DNA of 64,000 nt, from assembly GCA_029256725.1 (NCBI GenBank), contig JAQSXJ010000007.1, positions 47,519 through 111,518 on the forward strand, read 5' to 3'. This DNA comes from Anaerocolumna sp. GTDB lineage: Bacteria; Bacillota; Clostridia; Lachnospirales; Lachnospiraceae. The translations under genes were made by a program, and so were the position numbers. Positions 31,438-41,288 of this stretch are shown here, one piece after another (position 1 is the stretch's first letter; each line of letters starts with the position of its first letter). The notes beneath the pieces were generated by a model that was not told the origin of the DNA, did not search any database, and saw nothing but the letters and a program-made list of their open reading frames with translations.

Positions 31438-31491
31438 CTGATTTGTGGCAGTACCACATTTGCAGGCAGATACGGCATGCAGTGGGAGCTA
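31436..31491 (+). promoter_or_regulatory. repeated intergenic element, copy 2 (accC-accD gap)
   Basis: Ungapped similarity to 27532-27587. Confidence 0.55.
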
Positions 31492-31588
31492 TTTTATTTA
31501 TTGTTTCAAAAAAGAGGTTAGACTGAAAAGAAAAAAGCTTTTCAGCATCCCGATTTGTACGTGTGCCAGGCACACAGAGGGGAGTTCC

Positions 31589-32485
31589 ATGCTTAAGGAA
31601 ATGTTTAAAAAAAATATAACAACTGGTACGGAGCAAAAACTTTTAAACCAGGGGCAGAAAATAAAAGATTCCATCTATGATGCTCAGATTCCCGAAGGTC
31701 TCTTTGATAAATGTGATAAATGCGGTGAAATTGTTTATCTGGAGGATGTAATCCAAAATTATTTTATCTGTCCTGTATGCGGCGGTTATTTCCGTATCAG
31801 TCCCAGAGCAAGACTTAGTATGATACTGGATAAGGGAAGCTTTGAGGAATGGGATGTGAACCTTCCGGTAAGCGACCCCTTAAATTTCCCGGGATATCAG
31901 GATAAATTGAATCATCTTCGTATGGCAACCGGGCTGGAAGATGCAGTAATAACAGGCGAGGGTAACATTGATGGAACAAAGGTTGCAATTGGTGTTATGG
32001 CATCTGCATTTTTAATGGGGAGCATGGGTGAGACCGTAGGGGAGAAGATTACCCGCCTTGTAGAAAAGGCAACAAAAAGAAGACTTCCGGTAGTATTGTT
32101 CTGTTGTTCCGGCGGAGCCAGAATGCAGGAGGGAATTGTATCCTTAATGCAGATGGCGAAAACGGCACAGGCAATCAAGAAACATGATGAGGCAGGATTA
32201 TTATATATACCGGTACTGACAGATCCAACCACTGGAGGTGTTATGGCAAGTTTTGCTATGTTAGGTGATATCATACTTGCTGAACCCGGTGCTTTAATTG
32301 GATTTGCTGGACCAAGAGTTATTGAACAGACTATAGGGCAGAAATTGCCTGAAGGTTTTCAGAGTGCTGAATTTTTACTGGAGCATGGTTTTGTTGACAA
32401 AGTTGTAAAACGTAATAAGCTAAGACAGACCTTGTCCTTGTTGGTAAAGAGCCAGGACATAGGAATAGAAAGCGAAGAAGCTTAA
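31589..32485 (+). CDS. accD: acetyl-CoA carboxylase carboxyltransferase subunit beta
   Basis: Zinc ribbon [29 protein letters not shown] and SGGARMQEG; start at 31589 after ggggag, so ORF-track N-terminus is likely non-coding. Confidence 0.95.
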   Translation: MLKEMFKKNITTGTEQKLLNQGQKIKDSIYDAQIPEGLFDKCDKCGEIVYLEDVIQNYFICPVCGGYFRISPRARLSMILDKGSFEEWDVNLPVSDPLNFPGYQDKLNHLRMATGLEDAVITGEGNIDGTKVAIGVMASAFLMGSMGETVGEKITRLVEKATKRRLPVVLFCCSGGARMQEGIVSLMQMAKTAQAIKKHDEAGLLYIPVLTDPTTGGVMASFAMLGDIILAEPGALIGFAGPRVIEQTIGQKLPEGFQSAEFLLEHGFVDKVVKRNKLRQTLSLLVKSQDIGIESEEA

Positions 32486-32529
32486 AGCTATTAAATATGC
32501 TTAAGTTAACGTAGAAAGGAGGGAAAAAT

Positions 32530-33327
32530 ATGAATATGCCGGCAGAATTAACAGCGTGGGAACGTGTTGAAATAGCAAGAGGAACAAACAGACCTACCAG
32601 CCTTGATTTTATCAGCGGTATTTTTAATAAATTCACAGAGCTTCACGGTGACAGGCAAGGCAAGGATGATGGTGCGGTTATCGGTGGCATTGCGGTAGTA
32701 GATGGAGAGTATGTAACGGTAATTGGTCTTCAGAAAGGCCGTAATATGAAGGAAAACGCAAAGCGTAATTATGGAATGGCAAACCCCTCCGGTTATCGTA
32801 AGGCTTTAAGACTGATGAAGCAGGCAGAGAAGTTTCACAGACCTGTAATCTGTTTTGTAGATACACCCGGCGCATATCCCGGAATAGAAGCAGAAGAAAG
32901 AGGCCAGGGGGAAGCAATAGCAAGAAACCTCTTTGAAATGTCAGGGTTTAAGGTTCCGGTACTCAGTATTATAATAGGTGAAGGCGGTAGTGGAGGAGCT
33001 CTTGCACTGGCAGTAGCCAATGAAGTATGGATGATGGAAAATGCTGTATATTCTATCCTGTCACCGGAAGGTTTTGCTTCTATCCTTTGGAAAGACAGCA
33101 AAAGAGCATCGGAAGCAGCAGAAGTTATGAAGATAACGGCGAAGGATCTTTTAGATCTTCATATTATTGAGCGGATTATTCCGGAAACAGAGCCTTTAAA
33201 CCAGGAAAATTTATGTTGTACGGCCAATTCCGTAAAAGCAGAGATTTTATCCTTTATACACTCCTATAAAAATAAAAGGCCCGATGAAATAACAGAACAG
33301 CGTTATGAAAGATTTCGTAAAATGTAA
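32530..33327 (+). CDS. accA: acetyl-CoA carboxylase carboxyltransferase subunit alpha
   Basis: [65 protein letters not shown]. Confidence 0.95.
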   Translation: MNMPAELTAWERVEIARGTNRPTSLDFISGIFNKFTELHGDRQGKDDGAVIGGIAVVDGEYVTVIGLQKGRNMKENAKRNYGMANPSGYRKALRLMKQAEKFHRPVICFVDTPGAYPGIEAEERGQGEAIARNLFEMSGFKVPVLSIIIGEGGSGGALALAVANEVWMMENAVYSILSPEGFASILWKDSKRASEAAEVMKITAKDLLDLHIIERIIPETEPLNQENLCCTANSVKAEILSFIHSYKNKRPDEITEQRYERFRKM

Positions 33328-33355
33328 TATCACAGCTTAAGTTTCGCCCACTTGT

Positions 33356-33486
33356 GGTACTGAAGATTGTTTAGCGGTTACAGGAACTGTTATTATCCTG
33401 TTACTGTTCACAGCACTGCTGCTTTTGGCAGTGGTGTGAACAGTAACATTATCCTGAATCCACATGACAATCTTCAGTATTTTTTA
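33356..33486 (+). terminator. nested hairpin terminator of the fab/acc operon
   Basis: Outer stem gtactgaagattgt/acaatcttcagtat followed by T run; inner stem gttactgttcacagcactgctg/cagtggtgtgaacagtaac. Confidence 0.7.
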
Positions 33487-33531
33487 TTGCACACATTTAT
33501 GAATGCGAGAAATCTATAGGCGAAGCCTGAG

Positions 33532-36500
33532 TTATTTATTAAATTGTACCCAATGATAACTAAAATTATCTCCAGGCATAAATACCAAGCTTACGGTGAA
33601 TTTTCCTTGTATTTTTGAAAATGTATATTCCTTCGTTATGGTATCAACTGAGGAGGGGAGTTCTATAATATGACTAATTTTTTCATTTTCATTAATAAAA
33701 TGAACTTGTATAACATTATGTACAAAAGAATCACCACAAATTGTTAAACTTCGTATTCCATTAACTTCAAAATCCATATTGTCAAATTCAAGTGAAACAT
33801 TGTTTCCGATATTATCGATAGAGTTTATATTTTTTGTATAAGAATCACCATATATATTGCTAATATCGTCAGAAAACAATCTATCAAAGGATTTATCCTT
33901 ATAAATAAATTCGAAGCCTTTAAAGCTCAATTTCTGATAAAACACAAAACTAATACTTGTAATTTCTCTGATTTTCCTCGATAGTTTATAACTGTTTTCC
34001 TGAAATGTACACCAGATGGGATCGGCCTGATAATTAGCTTTTAATAACAACGATGCTCCTTCTGTTCCAGGTATACCTTCCCAAATTTCAAGGGGTATAG
34101 GATAATCACTGAAATGGTAAATTGATAAGGATAATTCGTCAGTTCCGTAATCTCCAAAATCCAGCTCTGTGTAAGTGATTATATTTGTAATATCATCTTT
34201 TGTATCGATTCCGCCAATTAAACTGCTATCAATTAAATAATTGCTTTTATGGTATAAAGATGCTTCAACAAATTCATACGGATTTGTTAATAAGGTGCCC
34301 ATACCTTCTATGACGTATTCCAGATCAGAGATAATTTGAGGAGATGTTCTGCCATTTTTTGCAGTACAGCGTAAGCGGAATTTTCCATCACCATGAGCTG
34401 TCAGCGTTGCATTATTACCGCTGACTTCAATATTTACTATATTAGTCTGTATACCTAAATCAGTAACAGCTTTCCATTCAATTTCACTATATGTTGAATT
34501 CTCCGGAAGTATTTTTGCTGATACTATAGTACTTGGATTCGATTTATTTAAAATATGATTTCCAGTTCCGGTTAGCTGGATTTTTCGGATTGGAATTTCT
34601 CTATTTTCAAGTGATTTGTCATTTTCCATCAATGCCGATATACCTTTATTTATGTGGAGACAGGGGATTGTTTTAAAAGTCAGCACTTCAGTAGGCAGTC
34701 CTTCAGATGATACTTTCACTGTGATGTCAGCAGCTGTAGTTTTTGAAGCTATTATAGCCAATAATTTACCATTAAATAGTCTCCTGCTGGAACCTTTGTA
34801 TTGATCGTAGTCTGTACTATCACCATTATCAAGCCCAATTAATCTTCCGCCGCCTGTTACTTCTACAAATACACGGTTATTTGCATTAGCAACGGGATTT
34901 CCGCTTATATCTGACATGGAAATTTCAACAAATATCAAATCCTGTCCGTCTGCATACATAGATGTTTTATCAGGCTTTAGAAGGATTCTGGATGCGTCGC
35001 CGAAAGAGCCTTGAATATCCGTAGCTACCACATCGCCTGTCTCATTATAAGCAACTGCTTTTAGAACACCTTGCTCATAAGGAATCCGCCATTCGCCTCT
35101 AAGCTGAAGGCCGGTCTGATGGTCGATTTCAAATGTACCCTGGGATCGTTCATTAAAGAATAGTTCAATTTTAGGAGAATTGGAATATACAATAACATCT
35201 ATCATCTGACCGACATTAAAATCCCAATAAGGCAGTATATGAACCATAGGTTTTTTCTTATAGTCTGTCCATTCAGCTTGATAAAGATAGAATGAATCTT
35301 TTTCAAAACCCGCTGTATCAATCTGGCCAAAATAAGAGTTTTTGGTATTGTAAGGGGTGGGTTCTCCTATATAGTCAAAGCCTGACCAAAGAAACTGTCC
35401 CATACAGTAGTCTGCATCTCTGTCATAAATAATATTACTTTGTGCATTTTTAGAACCCCAGCTAGTTGTACAATTATCAAGAGAAGAACATTGTTCATCT
35501 TCATACATTATAACGGTTTTATTTGCAGGAAAATGATATATTCCCCGGCTCTGTACGGTAGAAGAGGTTTCGCTGCCATAAATACACCACTGAGGGTATT
35601 TATTATGATGTTCATCATAAAGCCGCTCTGCATAATTGTAACCTGCAACAAGAAGTTCATTACTGCACTCTTGAGCTTTTTCACTTGTCATGTGATTGGA
35701 ACCTATTGTTACATGAGCATTTTGCCGGGGATCATGTAGAAGTACTTGCTGCTTTAGCAATCTGGTTATCTCTATACCTCTTTCGCCGGTGGTATCTGGA
35801 ATTTCATTGCCGATACTCCACATAATAATACTGGGATGATTCCGGTCCCTTCTAATCCAGCTGGCAACATCTTTTTTATACCAATCATTAAAAAACCTGG
35901 AATAATCATATTTGTTCTTGGAATATTCCCATGTATCAAATGCTTCTGACACGATAAGAACACCCATCTCATCAGCAAGCTCCAGTATTTCTACAGACGG
36001 CATGTTATGCGATAGACGTATTGCATTAACACCCATTTCCTTTAATTTAAGTATCTGACGTTTAATAGCTGTTTTATTAATAGCTGCCCCCAGAGAGCCA
36101 AGATCATGATGTTGATTGACGCCATGTAGTTTTATATGTATATTGTTTAAGAAAAATCCCTTTTCAGAATCAAATTTTATCTTTCGAAAGCCTATTTTTT
36201 GGCTTTCTTCATGTAACACTATATCGCCTGTAAAAACTTGTGTTTTAAGTGTATAGAGATAGGGGGAATCAAGATTCCAAAGTTTCGGTTGTTTTATAAA
36301 TATTGTTTGGAAATTTCCTGTAACAGTATTTTTTATATTCATGAAGTTTTCTGTATTTGCTGCTATTGTTCCTTCGTTATCAAGTAAAACATGTTTTAGA
36401 ACGAGGTTGCAGCTATCCTGATTCTTGTTACAATGGATGATATCAGCATCAATGTCAAGATACCAACCTTCGTTTTCTTCTCTTGTCGAAGTATAGATAC

Positions 36501-36957
36501 TATCTGTTTTCACATATAGAGGTGTTGTGACTTTCAGCCAGACATTCCGGTAGATACCGGCTCCTGAATACCATCGGGTATTTGGAGATTGATATACTGC
36601 TCGTACTACTATCTCATTTTCGCCGTTTACTAGTAGCTCGGTTATATTAAATTCAAAAGAGGAATAACCATATTTCCATTCACCTGCTTTATGACCGTTA
36701 ACATATACAGTTGAGTCCATATAAACACCTTCAAAATATATGAGAACATTTTTATCTGATAAAGCATCTATATAAAACAATTTTTTATACCATCCTTCGC
36801 TGTCTTCATATAGAGCATTTGTGTTATAAATTAGCCAGTCATGTGGTAAATCTACATTAGACCATTCAGCCGCTGCACTATTGATATAATCATATGATGT
36901 TTGTAGTGGTTGCTTACAAAATTTCCATCCATCATTAAATAACTGTTTCCATTCCAT
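33532..36957 (-). CDS. glycoside hydrolase family 2 protein (beta-galactosidase-like), 1141 aa
   Basis: LFNDGWKFCKQ, DLPHDWLIYN, GVNQHHDLGSLGAAI, IRLSHNMPSVEILELADEMGVLIVSEAFDTW, MWSIGNEIPDT; no obvious signal peptide. Confidence 0.9.
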   Translation of the reverse strand: MEWKQLFNDGWKFCKQPLQTSYDYINSAAAEWSNVDLPHDWLIYNTNALYEDSEGWYKKLFYIDALSDKNVLIYFEGVYMDSTVYVNGHKAGEWKYGYSSFEFNITELLVNGENEIVVRAVYQSPNTRWYSGAGIYRNVWLKVTTPLYVKTDSIYTSTREENEGWYLDIDADIIHCNKNQDSCNLVLKHVLLDNEGTIAANTENFMNIKNTVTGNFQTIFIKQPKLWNLDSPYLYTLKTQVFTGDIVLHEESQKIGFRKIKFDSEKGFFLNNIHIKLHGVNQHHDLGSLGAAINKTAIKRQILKLKEMGVNAIRLSHNMPSVEILELADEMGVLIVSEAFDTWEYSKNKYDYSRFFNDWYKKDVASWIRRDRNHPSIIMWSIGNEIPDTTGERGIEITRLLKQQVLLHDPRQNAHVTIGSNHMTSEKAQECSNELLVAGYNYAERLYDEHHNKYPQWCIYGSETSSTVQSRGIYHFPANKTVIMYEDEQCSSLDNCTTSWGSKNAQSNIIYDRDADYCMGQFLWSGFDYIGEPTPYNTKNSYFGQIDTAGFEKDSFYLYQAEWTDYKKKPMVHILPYWDFNVGQMIDVIVYSNSPKIELFFNERSQGTFEIDHQTGLQLRGEWRIPYEQGVLKAVAYNETGDVVATDIQGSFGDASRILLKPDKTSMYADGQDLIFVEISMSDISGNPVANANNRVFVEVTGGGRLIGLDNGDSTDYDQYKGSSRRLFNGKLLAIIASKTTAADITVKVSSEGLPTEVLTFKTIPCLHINKGISALMENDKSLENREIPIRKIQLTGTGNHILNKSNPSTIVSAKILPENSTYSEIEWKAVTDLGIQTNIVNIEVSGNNATLTAHGDGKFRLRCTAKNGRTSPQIISDLEYVIEGMGTLLTNPYEFVEASLYHKSNYLIDSSLIGGIDTKDDITNIITYTELDFGDYGTDELSLSIYHFSDYPIPLEIWEGIPGTEGASLLLKANYQADPIWCTFQENSYKLSRKIREITSISFVFYQKLSFKGFEFIYKDKSFDRLFSDDISNIYGDSYTKNINSIDNIGNNVSLEFDNMDFEVNGIRSLTICGDSFVHNVIQVHFINENEKISHIIELPSSVDTITKEYTFSKIQGKFTVSLVFMPGDNFSYHWVQFNK

Positions 36958-37160
36958 AAATTACTCCTTTAAGGTATTTTTAGGTTTTAGTGTACCAAGT
37001 ATAAATATATTAACTTATAACAAGATAGCTTAAGCTGTTGAATATCTACCAAATTAAATGATATAATGCAATTTTATCGTTTATTATAATAATGAACGAG
37101 TGACATTTCAATCATAATATTTTAAAAAGTATAAAAATATGAAACAAGGAGTTTGCTGCT

Positions 37161-37985
37161 ATGAAAGATGAATTTATATTTCCGATAATAGGTGCAGAAA
37201 GTAAATTACCCATTTATGTAGTTGGTGTAGGCTGCAATTTAAACCAGCATCCAGTATCCAGGAACAATGGATTTCCACATTATCAGGTTATCTATTGTAT
37301 GCAAGGAGCCGGTATATTAAAAGTTCATAATGATAAATTTAAAGTTATGGCACAACAGGTTTTTGTTTTGTACCCAGATGAAATGCATGAGTATTATGCA
37401 ATCGAAGAACCATGGGAAACTCATTGGCTAGCTTTGAATGGAGAAAATATAGGGACTATATTCCAATCACTTGGATTTACGAAATCTATGATGTTTTATT
37501 TGTGCAATTACATTAGTCTGGATGATATCTGGAAACAGTTAATACTTGAGGCAAAAACACAATATAGTGAAAATGGATACAAATGTTCTGCTTTAGCTTA
37601 TAATTTTATGATTACATTAAAAGGATTGTCATCTTTAGAATTACCATTAATCAAAGATAAAAGAATGTCGAAGTTAAGTATTATTCTAATTTATATTGAT
37701 GAACACTTTGGCAATAATATAACTATGGAAGATTTAACTTGTTGTATAGGTGTTTCGCCTCAATATATATGTAAGCTTTTCAATGAGCATTTAAAGATAA
37801 GACCATTTGAATATATAGCTAAAAAAAGAATACAAGAATCAAAAATATTATTATTAGAATCAAGATTATCTGAAACAGAAATTTCAAGTGCATGTGGATT
37901 TAACAGTTTGAGTTACTTTTGTTCTATATTTAAAAAGTTTGAACGAATTACACCGGCAGAGTTCAGGAAGATCCATTGTAAGTGA
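37161..37985 (+). CDS. AraC family transcriptional regulator with cupin-type N-terminus
   Basis: C-terminal ITMEDLTCCIGVSPQYICKLFNEHLKIRPFEYIAKKRIQESKILL...FNSLSYFCSIFKKFERITPAEFRK. Confidence 0.9.
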   Translation: MKDEFIFPIIGAESKLPIYVVGVGCNLNQHPVSRNNGFPHYQVIYCMQGAGILKVHNDKFKVMAQQVFVLYPDEMHEYYAIEEPWETHWLALNGENIGTIFQSLGFTKSMMFYLCNYISLDDIWKQLILEAKTQYSENGYKCSALAYNFMITLKGLSSLELPLIKDKRMSKLSIILIYIDEHFGNNITMEDLTCCIGVSPQYICKLFNEHLKIRPFEYIAKKRIQESKILLLESRLSETEISSACGFNSLSYFCSIFKKFERITPAEFRKIHCK

Positions 37986-38228
37986 GGTAACAAAAGTAAC
38001 ATATTAATAGCGCAAAAAAATTGCTCAACGTGGAGGGAAAACTATGACGGGAATGCAAAAAAAATAAAAATTCATAGTCAAAATAATTAATATTAGTATG
38101 AAATTGAATTTTATATTAACTAAAACTAACAGCTTTAAAATGATAAGGACAACAAAAATTGCGCATAAAAATCCGACAAAATGTACATAATGCACAAAAA
38201 ATAAAAATTATTATATGAAATATGATTA

Positions 38229-38277
38229 TTGAAATGACTTTTATTAATGCTATAATTAAATAAAGAACAATCGATTG
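38229..38277 (+). promoter_or_regulatory. predicted sigma-A promoter with palindromic candidate LacI operator
   Basis: TTGAAA (38229-38234), 16-bp spacer, TATAAT (38251-38256), palindrome caatcgattg (38268-38277). Confidence 0.5.
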
Positions 38278-38308
38278 AGCAAAAAAAGGAGATAAGTGAT
38301 GTACTAAC

Positions 38309-39337
38309 ATGGAAGAGAATAATGAGGGAAAAGATTTTTTATACGGGAATAAAATAACCATTGCAGACATTGCAGAAAATCTTGGTGTTTCTAAATCAAC
38401 TGTATCAAGAGCAATTTCAGGAAAAGGCAGGATAGGAAAAGATACAACAAAAAAAGTTTATGATTATATTGAAAAATATAATTATAAGCCTAACTATTTT
38501 GCAAAAGGGCTGGCAACGTCAAAAACATATAATATTGGAGTCGCATTTCCTGCGGATGTTAATGTTGGTAATACACCTTTTTTTCAAGGCCTGCTGTTAG
38601 GTGTATGTGAAGTGGCTGCAGCATTAGATTATGATGTGATCGTAACTACAGTTAAAGATTCGGATATAAATTTGTTGAAAAGATTAGTAGAAAATAACAA
38701 AGTTGATGGAATTATCCTGACTAGAAATCTTTTAAATGATATGGCGATTTCATATCTGTCAGAAAATGGTATACCATTTGTTTTAGTGGGATCCTGCGAA
38801 GATGAATCAATAATCCAGATAGACAATAATCATCTGGAGGCATGTGAAAAATTAGTATCATTACTATTGGCAGATGGAGTAAAGAAAATAGCTATGATTG
38901 GCGGGGATAGAAAACATATAGTTAATAGATACCGTAGTGAAGGATATTATAAGGCACTCAATAATTATGGATTGGGAATAGAGCATGAGTTGGTTTTTTT
39001 AGACTGCTATAGCCCTGTTTTTATTGAGCAAGCTGTTCGGAATATCGTAAAAAGTAAAGCGGATTGTATTGTTTGTACCGATGATGTTATATGCGGAAGA
39101 GTACTGTCTTTTTTACGGGATGAAGGTATTTCAGTTCCGGAAAACATGAAAATTGCTTCATTTTATGATAGCTATCATTTGGAAACCCATAACCCGCCGG
39201 TAACAGCAATTGGAATCAGCGTAGAGGATTTAGGTACTGAAGCCGGTAAAAGATTGATTGGTCTGATTGATGGGAGCAATAATAACAAAAAATCTATCCT
39301 GGATTATGAGATTCATTTAAGACGTTCTACTAAATAA
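38309..39337 (+). CDS. LacI family transcriptional regulator
   Basis: ITIADIAENLGVSKSTVSRAISGKGRIGKDTTKKVYDYI HTH and periplasmic-binding-like effector domain. Confidence 0.92.
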   Translation: MEENNEGKDFLYGNKITIADIAENLGVSKSTVSRAISGKGRIGKDTTKKVYDYIEKYNYKPNYFAKGLATSKTYNIGVAFPADVNVGNTPFFQGLLLGVCEVAAALDYDVIVTTVKDSDINLLKRLVENNKVDGIILTRNLLNDMAISYLSENGIPFVLVGSCEDESIIQIDNNHLEACEKLVSLLLADGVKKIAMIGGDRKHIVNRYRSEGYYKALNNYGLGIEHELVFLDCYSPVFIEQAVRNIVKSKADCIVCTDDVICGRVLSFLRDEGISVPENMKIASFYDSYHLETHNPPVTAIGISVEDLGTEAGKRLIGLIDGSNNNKKSILDYEIHLRRSTK

Positions 39338-39357
39338 AAATATGGAGGTTAGGATAA

Positions 39358-40278
39358 TTGAAAAAAGGCGGATTCCTACATAAATTATTAAAATATCGGG
39401 TGTTTTTATTAATGTTGCTGCCTGCGGTTTTATACACTTTAATATTTGCCTATGTACCGATGGCTGGTATAATAATGGCTTTTAAAAAGTACAGTTACGT
39501 AGGCGGTATTTTTAACAGTCCGTGGAACGGATTTAAAAATTTTGAGTTCTTCTTTAAATCTGGACAAGCTTTGCTGGTAACTAAGAATACGGTATTATAC
39601 AATCTTTTGTTTATTGCTTTTAATACAGCTCTGCAGATGACTGTAGCGATTCTTTTGGTGGAAATGAAAAGTAAATATTTCAGAAAAATCTCACAATCAT
39701 TAATGTTTCTGCCTTATTTTATTTCGTGGGTAATAGTCTCGGTAATTGCTTTTAATATGTTGAGTTATGATTATGGTATAATAAACTCAATTATTGAAAA
39801 GTTCGGTGGTACTAAGATTAATTTTTATTCTTCGGGTTCCTTTTGGCCGTTAATCCTGACTTTATTCGGTGCATGGAAAGGTGTGGGATATGGTTCGGTC
39901 ATGTATTTGGCAGCAATAATGGGCATTGATACATCAATATATGAGGCTTCCTCTATTGATGGGGCGAATGTTTTTCAGCGTATTTTTCGAATCACTATAC
40001 CTTTAATGATGCCAACGGTTATTATTCTGCTGCTTCTTTCGGTAGGAGGAATCTTCCGTGGAAATTTTGATATGTTCTACAATCTGGTAGGCAGTAACGG
40101 TCTGCTGTATAACTATACGGATGTTATAGATACATTCACCTTCCGGGCGTTAATCAGCAATAACGATTTTGGTATGTCAGCCGCCGCTGGTTTCTATCAA
40201 TCGGTTCTTTGCTTTATCACTATTTTATTAGTTAATAAATTAGTGAGCAAGTACAGCAAAGATTATAGCTTGTTCTAG
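39358..40278 (+). CDS. carbohydrate ABC transporter permease (LplB-like)
   Basis: FAYVPMAGIIMAFKKY...EASSIDGANVFQRIFRITIPLMMPTVII EAA motif. Confidence 0.9.
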   Translation: MKKGGFLHKLLKYRVFLLMLLPAVLYTLIFAYVPMAGIIMAFKKYSYVGGIFNSPWNGFKNFEFFFKSGQALLVTKNTVLYNLLFIAFNTALQMTVAILLVEMKSKYFRKISQSLMFLPYFISWVIVSVIAFNMLSYDYGIINSIIEKFGGTKINFYSSGSFWPLILTLFGAWKGVGYGSVMYLAAIMGIDTSIYEASSIDGANVFQRIFRITIPLMMPTVIILLLLSVGGIFRGNFDMFYNLVGSNGLLYNYTDVIDTFTFRALISNNDFGMSAAAGFYQSVLCFITILLVNKLVSKYSKDYSLF

Positions 40279-40298
40279 AAGAAAAGGGGGTATATAAC

Positions 40299-41222
40299 AT
40301 GTTTGCAAAAAAGAACAAAATTAAAAATGGTTTGGATTATAAAATTTTACAAGTTCTGGCCTATTTCATAAATGGCATAATAGCTATTTTATGTCTTATT
40401 CCATTTATTATGATCATATCTGCCTCATTTTCCTCAGAGCAGGCTATTACCTTTAACGGATTTAGCCTTCTGCCACAGGATTTTACTTTAGAAGCATATA
40501 AATCAGTTTTTTCTGAACCGATGGTTATAGTACGTGCTTATATAGTGACGATTGGACTTACCGTTTTTGGTACCGTTGCAGGTCTCTTTCTTCAGACAAT
40601 GACAGCTTATGTACTTTCTCGTAAAGAATTTGAATGGCGTAATAAGTTTTCTTTTTTCTTTTATTTTACGACTTTGTTCAATGGAGGATTAGTTCCTTCC
40701 TTTTTACTAATGACAAGGATTCTTAATTTGAAGGACAACTATCTGGCATTATTATTTCCTTTATTATTCAGTGTATTTAATCTATTGATTATGAAAAGTT
40801 ATATTATGGCAATTCCGGAATCCTTAATAGATGCAGCTAAAATTGACGGTTGCGGTGAATTTAAAACTATGTATAAGGTTGTAATGCCTATGTTAAAACC
40901 TGCAATGGCAACAGTCGGACTTTTCATAGCTTTGGGTTACTGGAATGATTGGTATAATGCTATGCTTTACGTTTCGGATGAAAAAATGTATCCTTTACAG
41001 TACTTTCTGTATCAGCAGATAAATAATATTGAAGTCTATAAACGTCTGTTGGAATCATCGGGAGCGGGAGGAAGCAGTGCAGCAGTATCAGCCATGAGTA
41101 TGCCTACACAGTCACTTAGAATGGCACTTACCGTAGTAGTTACCGGACCAATTGTTTTGTTATATCCATTTGTGCAACGTTATTTTGTACAGGGTATAAC
41201 GATAGGTGCTGTAAAAGGTTGA
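40299..41222 (+). CDS. carbohydrate ABC transporter permease (LplC-like)
   Basis: LIDAAKIDGCGEFKTMYKVVMPMLKPAMAT EAA motif and C-terminal YPFVQRYFVQGITIGAVKG. Confidence 0.92.
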   Translation: MFAKKNKIKNGLDYKILQVLAYFINGIIAILCLIPFIMIISASFSSEQAITFNGFSLLPQDFTLEAYKSVFSEPMVIVRAYIVTIGLTVFGTVAGLFLQTMTAYVLSRKEFEWRNKFSFFFYFTTLFNGGLVPSFLLMTRILNLKDNYLALLFPLLFSVFNLLIMKSYIMAIPESLIDAAKIDGCGEFKTMYKVVMPMLKPAMATVGLFIALGYWNDWYNAMLYVSDEKMYPLQYFLYQQINNIEVYKRLLESSGAGGSSAAVSAMSMPTQSLRMALTVVVTGPIVLLYPFVQRYFVQGITIGAVKG

Positions 41223-41288
41223 TATAAAGCAGAAGGTTAATAAAAACCTGAGGTTTATATAAAATTATATAAAGTAGAGGAGGATTCT

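Noticed and set aside
31445-31588. N-terminal extension of accD in the ORF track
   Set aside because: True start is most likely 31589 (ggggag RBS, conserved MLKEMFKK start); upstream sequence is the shared intergenic element.
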